Assembly (NCBI RefSeq): GCF_003605735.1
Contig: NZ_QXTJ01000038.1
Span: 254 to 64,253, forward strand
Direction of reading: 5' to 3'
Length of the DNA: 64,000 nucleotides
From: Pseudomonas sp. LS-2
GTDB lineage: Bacteria > Pseudomonadota > Gammaproteobacteria > Pseudomonadales > Pseudomonadaceae
Under the pieces are notes generated by a model. That model made no database searches, was not told where the DNA came from, and was given only the letters and a program-made list of their open reading frames with translations. Of the stretch, positions 53,344-59,995 are shown piece by piece (position 1 is the first letter of the stretch; each line of letters starts with the position of its first letter). Position numbers and translations under genes: made by a program.

Positions 53344-54423
53344 ATGAGCACCCGTCAGTACAAAATTGCAGTGATCCCCGGCGACGGTATCGGCAAGGAA
53401 GTCATGCCCGAGGGCGTACGCGTGCTCGATGCCGTCGCTGCCCGCTTCAACCTGGAACTGCAATGGGACTGGTTCGACTTCGCCAGCGCCGATTACTACC
53501 TGGCTCACGGCAAGATGATGCCGGACGACTGGTTCGACACCCTCAAGGGCTATGACGCGATCTACTTCGGCGCCGTGGGCTGGCCGAACGTGGTACCGGA
53601 CCACATTTCCCTGTGGGATTCGCTGTTGCAGTTCCGCCGCGAATTCGACCAGTACGTCAACCTGCGTCCCTGCCGTCTGATGCCGGGCGTGAAGGCCCCA
53701 CTGGCAAACCGCAAGCCCGGCGACATCGATTTCTGGGTGGTGCGCGAGAACACCGAAGGCGAATACTCGAGCGTAGGCGGCAAGATGTTCCCCGGAACCG
53801 AGCGCGAGATCGTCCTGCAGGAAACCGTCATGACCCGCGTTGGCGTCGACCGCATCCTGAAATTTGCCTATGACCTGGCCCAGAGCCGGCCGAAGAAGCA
53901 CCTGACCTCGGCCACCAAGTCCAACGGCATCGCGATCACCATGCCCTACTGGGATGAGCGCGTCGCCGAAATGGGCAAGCAGTACCCCGACGTCAACGTC
54001 GACAAGTACCACATCGATATCCTGACCGCGAACTTCGTCCTGCACCCGGACTGGTTCGACGTGGTGGTGGCGAGCAACCTGTTCGGCGATATCCTTTCCG
54101 ACCTGGGCCCGGCCTGCACCGGCACCATCGGCATCGCGCCTTCGGCCAACATCAACCCGGAGCGCAACTTCCCGAGTCTGTTCGAGCCGGTGCATGGTTC
54201 GGCGCCCGACATCGCAGGCAAGGGCATCGCCAACCCCATCGGCCAGATCTGGTGCGGCGCAATGATGCTCGAACACCTGGGCCATCCGGAAGCCGGCGCA
54301 GCGGTGCTGACAGCGATTGAAACCGTGCTCGCGATGGGCCCGGAGAATGCCCCGCTGACCGCCGACATCGGTGGCACAGGCAACACCGAAGCGCTGGGCA
54401 AGGCCATCGCTGCTGCGGTCTGA
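53344..54423 (+). CDS. ttuC: Tartrate dehydrogenase / D-malate decarboxylating dehydrogenase
   Basis: The 359-residue enzyme of the isocitrate/isopropylmalate dehydrogenase family oxidatively decarboxylates D-malate and acts on tartrate with NAD. Motifs include VIPGDGIGKEVMPEG, WVVRENTEGEYSSVGG, the substrate-binding ATKSNGI and DILTANFVLHPDWFDVVVASNLFGDILSD with metal-binding aspartates. ATG 53344 follows AAGGAG. A divergent LysR gene suggests induction by the substrate. A GhrA-type reductase gene follows. Confidence 0.88.
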   Translation: MSTRQYKIAVIPGDGIGKEVMPEGVRVLDAVAARFNLELQWDWFDFASADYYLAHGKMMPDDWFDTLKGYDAIYFGAVGWPNVVPDHISLWDSLLQFRREFDQYVNLRPCRLMPGVKAPLANRKPGDIDFWVVRENTEGEYSSVGGKMFPGTEREIVLQETVMTRVGVDRILKFAYDLAQSRPKKHLTSATKSNGIAITMPYWDERVAEMGKQYPDVNVDKYHIDILTANFVLHPDWFDVVVASNLFGDILSDLGPACTGTIGIAPSANINPERNFPSLFEPVHGSAPDIAGKGIANPIGQIWCGAMMLEHLGHPEAGAAVLTAIETVLAMGPENAPLTADIGGTGNTEALGKAIAAAV

Positions 54424-54530
54424 GCGGACAAATAACGCGCAATCTCCCGTTCCGGCCGAAGGATTCGGGAGATTGTTGCGTAGGGCTCTGGCATCGTGTG
54501 GGCATCTGCCCGACTGCCTGCGAGACGCCC

Positions 54531-55457
54531 ATGGCCCTGCTGTTCAAAGTCGATGACGCCCGCGGCGACATCTGGAAATCACTGTTCCAAACCCACGCGC
54601 CAGACATCGACGTGCGCCTGTGGCCCGACATCGGCGATCCGTCGCAGGTGCGTTACTTCGCCGCCTGGCAACCGCCGAAGAACCTGCACGAGCGCTTCCC
54701 CCATCTTGAAGTGGTATTTGCAACCTCAGCCGGGGTCGATCAGTTCGAACTGGGCGAGTTACCCGAACACATCAACGTGGTCCGCATGCTCGACCCCGGC
54801 ATCGCCAAAGGCATGATCGAATACGCCTGCTTCGCGGTATTGAGTTTGCATCGGCAGATCCCCCTGTACCTTCAACAGCAGCAGGCGCGGCAATGGCAGG
54901 AGCATGAACTGATGCCCGCCAGACGCCGCCGTGTTGGGGTCATGGGCCTGGGCAATCTGGGCGTCTCGGTGCTGGAAAGCCTGCGTCCGTTCGGTTTCGA
55001 ACTGCACGGCTGGGCACGCTCGCAAAAGCACATTGACGGCGTAGAGTGTTACGCCGCAAACGACCATCTGGAGCCGTTTCTCAATCAGTGCGACATCCTC
55101 ATCTGCCTGTTGCCATTGACCGATGACACCCGTGGAATCCTCAATGCCAGAACCTTCGCGGCGATGCCCGAAGGGGCGCAACTGATCAACCTCGGGCGCG
55201 GGGGACACTTGGTGGAAAACGACCTTCTGGATGCCTTGGCGAGCGGCCAGCTGGCACATGCCATCGTTGATGTGTTGAACGATGAACCGCCCGCCGAAGA
55301 CCATCCGTTCTGGCACCACCCCGGCATCTGGATGACACCCCACATTGGCGCCAACACCTCCCCGGACAGCGCTTTCGAGGTGCTGCTGGAAAATATTCGT
55401 CGGCATCAGCGCGGCGAGGCGATGCTCGGCGAGATAGCCCGTGATCAGGGGTACTGA
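54531..55457 (+). CDS. ghrA: Glyoxylate/hydroxypyruvate reductase A (2-hydroxyacid dehydrogenase)
   Basis: The 308-residue NAD(P)H-dependent reductase has a Rossmann motif GVMGLGNLGVSVLESL, the catalytic Arg in LINLGRGGHLVENDLL, Glu in DVLNDEPPAEDHPFW and His in TPHIGANT. It reduces glyoxylate to glycolate or hydroxypyruvate to glycerate. It follows ttuC by 107 bases and may process the hydroxypyruvate or oxaloglycolate-derived product of tartrate breakdown. It converges on nasA, with only 6 bases between stop codons. Confidence 0.86.
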   Translation: MALLFKVDDARGDIWKSLFQTHAPDIDVRLWPDIGDPSQVRYFAAWQPPKNLHERFPHLEVVFATSAGVDQFELGELPEHINVVRMLDPGIAKGMIEYACFAVLSLHRQIPLYLQQQQARQWQEHELMPARRRRVGVMGLGNLGVSVLESLRPFGFELHGWARSQKHIDGVECYAANDHLEPFLNQCDILICLLPLTDDTRGILNARTFAAMPEGAQLINLGRGGHLVENDLLDALASGQLAHAIVDVLNDEPPAEDHPFWHHPGIWMTPHIGANTSPDSAFEVLLENIRRHQRGEAMLGEIARDQGY

Positions 55458-55463
55458 AGCCGT

Positions 55464-58400
55464 TCAGTACACGTCGCGCACATAACGCTTCTGTTCGGCC
55501 AGATAGCGTAAATACTCAGTCGCCCGTTCGGGGCTCAAACCGCCGTGCTCGCCGATGACTTCGCGCAGAGCCTGATCGACATCCTTGGCCATGTGCGTGG
55601 CATCGCCGCAGATGTAGAGCTGCGCCCCGTCCTGTAGCCAGCGCCACAGTTGCGCACCCTGTTGACGAATGCGGTGCTGGACGTAGATTTTCTCCGCCTG
55701 ATCGCGAGAGAACGCCAGGCTCAGGTTCGTCAGCAAGCCATCCTTCTGCAGGCCTTGCAGCTCGTCGCGATAGTAGAAGTCGGTCGCTGCATGCTGCTCG
55801 CCGAAGAACAGCCAGTTGCGCCCGCGGTCACCGCGCATGCGCCGCTCCTGCAGAAAGGCCCTGAACGGCGCGACACCGGTGCCGGGGCCGATCATGATGA
55901 TCGGCACGTCACCATCGGCAGGCGGGCGGAAATGCTGAGTGGGCTGGACGAAGATCGGCACTTCGCAGTCGTCCGCGCGGTCCGCGAGAAAGGTCGACGA
56001 TACGCCCTTGCGTTTGCCGTAGCGCACGGCAGAAACGGTAAGATGAACTTCGTTCGGATGGGCCATTGCGCTGGAGGCGATGGAGTAAAGGCGCGGCTGC
56101 AAGGGCTTGAGATGTGCCAGCAGCTCCTGCGCGGAACACCTCAGGGGGAATTCGCGCAGCACGTCCGCCAGTTGCCGGCCCCAGAGCCAGTCTTTCAACT
56201 CACCTTTGAACGGGTCGGTCAGCAGGTCTCTCAGCTCGTTGCTGTTGCTGCGCTCGGCGATGAACCGCAATGCCTGCGCGTTGGGTCGTGCGATTTCGAT
56301 TTGCTCCGTCAGCGCCACACGCAGCGGCACCTCCCCATATTTGTCGAGGACGACCGGTTGCTCGCCATTCAAGCCGGTGAACTCCAGCACCTCGTCGACC
56401 AGTGCCGGACAGTTGCGCGGCCAAACCCCCAGCGCATCGCCAGCGTTGTATTTCAGACCCGAGTCGCCGAGCGTCAACGCAAACTGGCGAGTGTCCTTGC
56501 TGGCGCCCTTCCCGTTCAGCCGGCGGTTGATAGACAGTTTCGCCGGGTGCGGACGCCCACGGGTTGGCTGGTCGCCTGGCGCCGTGTCAGCGACTTCGAT
56601 GTCGGGAATGTCCAGCGCCAGCGCCTGTTGCAGCGCCTTGAACCAGCCATCGGCAGGGTCCTGAAAATCACCGTCGCAATCGACCCGAGGAATCAACGGC
56701 GAGGCACCTAGCGTCAGCAAACGCTGATCCAGATTCCTGCCGTGCTGGCAGAAGCGCTCGTAGCTCGGGTCACCCAGCGCCAACACGGCGTAGCGCAGCG
56801 ACTCCAGGCGTTCTTGCTGAGTTGTCAGGGACTGCCAGAAGCCTTGCCCATTGTCCGGCGAATCGCCGTCGCCAAACGTGCTGCTGATCAGCGCGACATT
56901 GCTCACTTCACTGAGTCGCGCCACGGGGAAACTGTCCATCGCCGCCACCTGCACAGCAATACCCGCCGTGCGCAGATGGGTGCCGAAGCGCTTGGCCAGG
57001 GTTTCGGCGTTGCCGGTTTGTGAAGCCCAGAGCAGGGTCAGCAGCGGCTCGCCTTGCGCCGCGTCAGACATTTGCGGTTCGGCTTCGGGCAGGTCAAGAA
57101 AGCGATGGCCGATCAACTCCACTTTGCGCAAGGCCACGGCGCAGAACTTGAACTCGGGCTGTTGGGAAATCGGGTCTATCGCGTCGCTGGTGACAGCGTT
57201 GATCGCCAGGTTTTCGCCATACACATCGTTCCAGTGAAACGGCGCGAAGCAGTTGCCGGGGCGCACCCGGTCGGTGAGGACCGCAGGCAACACGGCCTGT
57301 CCCCGAACCGAGCGCACTTCCACTGCGTCCTTGTCGCGAATGCCCAACACAGCAGCGTCGTCAGGATGGATTTCCACGAATGGCCCCGGATTGAGCTTGT
57401 TCAGCGCCGCCACTTTCCCGGTCTTGGTCAGGGTGTGCCATTGATGTTGCAAGCGCCCAGTGTTGAGCACCATCGGGAAGGCATCATTGGGCATTTCGGC
57501 GGGCGGCATGTGCGGGCGCGGCAGGAACATCGCCTTGCCGTTTGCCGTGGCGAAAACAATCGCCGGGCGCTCACCCTGTTCATCCAGCCGAGCGGCCTGG
57601 CTGACACCGTCGTTGAGGTAACGAATCGGGTTGCGCGTGCCGATGTCGTCAGGCGCGCAGGGCCATTGCAGCGACTGATCGCGCAGCCGCGCGTAGCTCG
57701 CTCCGCGAATGTCGTAGCCGGTTTTCGGGTTCCAGGCCTGTTTGATTTCCTCGAACACGTCTTCGGCCGAGGCATAGCTGAAGGACTCGGCGAAGCCCAT
57801 TTCACAGGCGACCCGCGCAATGATCTGCCAGTCCGGCAAGGCCTGGCCAGGCGCATCGACGGCTTTCTGCGTGAGGTTCAGGTTGCGCTCGGAATTGATC
57901 ATCACCCCTTCGGCCTCTGCCCACAGCGCGCCTGGCAGGAGGATGTCAGCGTAGCGATTGGTTTCGGTGTCCAGGAACGCGTCCTGAGTAATGACCAACT
58001 CGGCGGTCTGCAGCGCTTCGATCACCGTGGCGCGGTTGGCGACGCTGGCGACCGGGTTGGTGCAGATGATCCAGCAGGCTTTGATAACGCCATCGCGCAT
58101 CTGCTCGAACATGTCGATGGTGCCACCGCCCAGCATCTGGCCGAGGCTGCCGCGGGGAATCGCCCACAGGTCTTCGATAAAGCTGCGATCCGATTCAACC
58201 AGAACCGAGCGTTGCCCCGGAAGGCCAGGCCCCATGTAGCCCATCTCCCGACCGCCCATGGCATTGGGCTGGCCGGTGAGGGAGAACGGCCCGCTGCCCG
58301 GACGGCAAATCGCCCCGGTGGCCAGATGCAGGTTGCACAGCGCATTGGTGTTCCAGGTGCCGTGGGTGCTCTGATTCAAGCCCATGGTCCAGCAGCTCAT

Positions 58401-59267
58401 CCACTCCGGGGCAAGGCCGATCATCAGTGCGGCCTGGCGAAGGTCGGCTTCGGCCAGACCGGTGATCTGCGCGACGTTTTCAGGGGTGTAGTCGGCGAGA
58501 AACGCCGGCATCGCGTCCCAGCCCTGAGTGAAGGACGCGATGAAGTCGTGGTCGATGTCGCCGTTTTCAAGCAGCAAGTGCAACAGGCCGTTGAGCAACG
58601 CCAGGTCGGTGCCGGGTTTGATCTGCAGAAACAGGCTGGCCTTGTCGGCCGTGGCGCTGCGGCGGGGATCGACCACGATCAGCTTGGCGCCGGCCTTGAC
58701 CCGGTCCATCATGCGCAGGAACAGGATCGGATGACAGTCGGCCATGTTCGCGCCGATCACGAAGAACAGATCGGCGTTGTCGAAATCGTCGTAGGAGCCG
58801 GGCGGTCCGTCCGAGCCCAGCGACAGTTTGTAGCCGCTGCCGGCGCTGGCCATGCACAGCCGCGAGTTGGATTCGATGTTGTGGGTGCGCACAAAGCCCT
58901 TGGCCAGTTTGTTGGCCAGGTATTGTGCTTCCAGAGACATCTGCCCCGATACATAGAACGCCAGTGCATCGGGGCCGTCGCGGTCGAGGATCGTGCGCAT
59001 GCGCAGCGCGGTTTGAGTGATTGCCGCATCCATGTCGCTGCGCACAGGATCCTGATTGCGCTGATGACGCAGGTACGCCGATTCCATACGCCCGGGATCG
59101 GCGATTGCTTGTCCACAGGTGGTGCCCTTGGTACACAGACGCCCGAGGTTGGTCGGATGCTGCCTGTCACCCGTGACCCTGATCACACGATTGTTTTCGA
59201 CCTGCATGACGACGCCGCAGCCGACGCCACAATAAGGACACACACTTCGCACGCTGTTGCTCGCCAT
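55464..59267 (-). CDS. nasA: Assimilatory nitrate reductase fused to CysJ-like diflavin reductase
   Basis: The 1267-residue cytosolic fusion reduces nitrate to nitrite. The N-terminal part (about 1-690) is a molybdopterin nitrate reductase with a [4Fe-4S] motif (CPYCGVGCG...CTKG) and molybdopterin motifs ending TGRLQHQWHTLTKTGK. The C-terminal part (about 715-1267) is a flavodoxin domain (WASQTGNAETLAKRF), then a CysJ/P450-reductase-type FAD/NADPH module (RLYSIASS, GPGTGVAPFRAFLQER, YVRDVY end). The chain thus carries its own NADPH electron supply. The start at 59267 fits NasA. Control appears to be by sigma-54 and leader attenuation. It diverges from nirBD. Confidence 0.93.
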   Translation of the reverse strand: MASNSVRSVCPYCGVGCGVVMQVENNRVIRVTGDRQHPTNLGRLCTKGTTCGQAIADPGRMESAYLRHQRNQDPVRSDMDAAITQTALRMRTILDRDGPDALAFYVSGQMSLEAQYLANKLAKGFVRTHNIESNSRLCMASAGSGYKLSLGSDGPPGSYDDFDNADLFFVIGANMADCHPILFLRMMDRVKAGAKLIVVDPRRSATADKASLFLQIKPGTDLALLNGLLHLLLENGDIDHDFIASFTQGWDAMPAFLADYTPENVAQITGLAEADLRQAALMIGLAPEWMSCWTMGLNQSTHGTWNTNALCNLHLATGAICRPGSGPFSLTGQPNAMGGREMGYMGPGLPGQRSVLVESDRSFIEDLWAIPRGSLGQMLGGGTIDMFEQMRDGVIKACWIICTNPVASVANRATVIEALQTAELVITQDAFLDTETNRYADILLPGALWAEAEGVMINSERNLNLTQKAVDAPGQALPDWQIIARVACEMGFAESFSYASAEDVFEEIKQAWNPKTGYDIRGASYARLRDQSLQWPCAPDDIGTRNPIRYLNDGVSQAARLDEQGERPAIVFATANGKAMFLPRPHMPPAEMPNDAFPMVLNTGRLQHQWHTLTKTGKVAALNKLNPGPFVEIHPDDAAVLGIRDKDAVEVRSVRGQAVLPAVLTDRVRPGNCFAPFHWNDVYGENLAINAVTSDAIDPISQQPEFKFCAVALRKVELIGHRFLDLPEAEPQMSDAAQGEPLLTLLWASQTGNAETLAKRFGTHLRTAGIAVQVAAMDSFPVARLSEVSNVALISSTFGDGDSPDNGQGFWQSLTTQQERLESLRYAVLALGDPSYERFCQHGRNLDQRLLTLGASPLIPRVDCDGDFQDPADGWFKALQQALALDIPDIEVADTAPGDQPTRGRPHPAKLSINRRLNGKGASKDTRQFALTLGDSGLKYNAGDALGVWPRNCPALVDEVLEFTGLNGEQPVVLDKYGEVPLRVALTEQIEIARPNAQALRFIAERSNSNELRDLLTDPFKGELKDWLWGRQLADVLREFPLRCSAQELLAHLKPLQPRLYSIASSAMAHPNEVHLTVSAVRYGKRKGVSSTFLADRADDCEVPIFVQPTQHFRPPADGDVPIIMIGPGTGVAPFRAFLQERRMRGDRGRNWLFFGEQHAATDFYYRDELQGLQKDGLLTNLSLAFSRDQAEKIYVQHRIRQQGAQLWRWLQDGAQLYICGDATHMAKDVDQALREVIGEHGGLSPERATEYLRYLAEQKRYVRDVY

Positions 59268-59285
59268 AGCCGATTTCCCGAAACC

Positions 59286-59341
59286 AAAAAAAAGACGCCC
59301 TGTTCTCCCCCGTCGAAAATACGGAGAGCACACGGCGCCTT
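59286..59341 (-). terminator. Leader terminator (attenuator) of nasA
   Basis: Read on the minus strand, AGGCGCCGTGTGCTCTCC pairs with the inverse segment ending GGGCGTCT, and eight uridines follow. It lies about 20 bases ahead of the nasA start, so readthrough is needed for expression. Confidence 0.85.
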
Positions 59342-59373
59342 TGTCGTGAAGATGGCAATCGGCGTTGACTGCC
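59331..59373 (-). promoter_or_regulatory. ANTAR-type two-hairpin antitermination leader of nasA
   Basis: On the minus strand, hairpin P1 (59373-59354) is GGCAGTC-AACGCC-GATTGCC. Hairpin P2 (59348-59331) is CACGAC-AAAGGC-GCCGTG with one A-C mismatch. Both hexaloops have A at position 1 and G at position 4, the ANTAR target rule. P2 shares bases with the terminator stem, so a bound NasT-type protein would prevent termination. Confidence 0.8.
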
Positions 59374-59387
59374 TGTAAGCGGGCAAT

Positions 59388-59403
59388 TGCAAAGGACAGG
59401 CCA
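59388..59403 (-). promoter_or_regulatory. Sigma-54 promoter of nasA
   Basis: On the minus strand TGGCCTGTCCTTTGCA has -24 GG and -12 GC at exact spacing. The start falls near 59377, just before leader hairpin P1. Confidence 0.78.
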
Positions 59404-59511
59404 GCCTTCTGTGTCTGCCTGTCGCCCCACGGGATGTCGGCGGTGGAGCGTTCAGGATCGCCGGCGCTGGCCAGCGGGATTGCTACAGGTTGGGGCACGC
59501 GCAGCGAAATC

Positions 59512-59526
59512 GCACAGTTTTTGTGC
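59512..59526. promoter_or_regulatory. Candidate NtrC binding site
   Basis: GCACAGTTTTTGTGC fits the GCAC-N7-GTGC NtrC pattern. It is centred about 130 bases upstream of the nasA -12 element and about 245 bases upstream of the nirB promoter. Confidence 0.55.
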
Positions 59527-59550
59527 TGAATTGCATAGTCAATTCCGGCC

Positions 59551-59713
59551 TCTGCCCGCCAGGGCGTAGGAGGCTGGCTTGCCAACGATCTGGCGCAAAG
59601 CGGCAGCAGAATCAGACATCTCGGTTGAGCCAGAGCGCCGACCACCGCCGGTTTTGCTGCCGCTGCGCGCCAGATCGTCAGCAAGCTGGCCTCCCACGGC
59701 CTTCGGCCAGAAT
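59551..59713. repeat. Repeat block within the nasA-nirB intergenic region
   Basis: Inverted outer arms (CTGCCCGCCAGGGCGTAGGAGGC and GCCTCCCACGGCCTTCGG-type) and an inner GATCTGGCGC/GCGCCAGATC pair, of the family at 1-346, 13.1 and 23.6 kb. It separates the two promoter regions. Confidence 0.75.
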
Positions 59714-59763
59714 CTAAAGCAGACCGCGTACAGGCCTCCACGCATAAGAGACCAATGCCGCGA

Positions 59764-59779
59764 TGGCACACCCATTGCT
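59764..59779 (+). promoter_or_regulatory. Sigma-54 promoter of nirBD
   Basis: TGGCACACCCATTGCT is a perfect TGGCAC-N5-TTGCW match, with GG and GC 12 bases apart. The start is near 59790, leaving a leader of about 205 nt. Confidence 0.88.
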
Positions 59780-59868
59780 TTATTACCTCCAAGTCCAGCC
59801 TGTATGCGCGGTTGGCAGCCCTGGTCGGTCAATGATGATCGTCCGCCCTCAAGGCAGTGGGCTCAGCA

Positions 59869-59926
59869 GGTTGTTCCGACACTGTGGTCGAGCGACAACC
59901 CATAAAAGAACAGGCAAAGGCGCCTG
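59869..59926 (+). promoter_or_regulatory. ANTAR-type two-hairpin antitermination leader of nirBD
   Basis: P1 (59869-59900) has a GGTTGT/ACAACC base stem and a CGAC-ACTGTG-GTCG tip. P2 (59911-59926) is CAGGC-AAAGGC-GCCTG. Both hexaloops have A1 and G4. The P2 loop is identical to that of the nasA leader, and its 3' side is also the 5' side of the terminator stem. Confidence 0.85.
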
Positions 59927-59956
59927 GAACCGAAAGGTTCCGGGCGCCTTTTTTTT
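59916..59956 (+). terminator. Leader terminator (attenuator) of nirBD
   Basis: GGCGCCTGGAACC pairs with GGTTCCGGGCGCC around GAAA and is followed by eight T. It is 40 bases ahead of the nirB start. Confidence 0.93.
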
Positions 59957-59995
59957 GCTTTCAAAAAACCTGATTGGCCTTGGCCGGGACTCGAT

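Noticed and set aside
57054..59378. 774-codon plus-strand ORF opposite nasA
   Set aside because: It is the antisense shadow of the GC-rich nasA gene; its sequence is low in family-like motifs and high in His/Arg/Gln.
59268..59792. N-terminal extension of NasA to 1442 residues
   Set aside because: The extra region translates the leader hairpins, promoter and a repeat; the [4Fe-4S] motif near residue 10 from the 59267 ATG is the normal NasA N-terminus.
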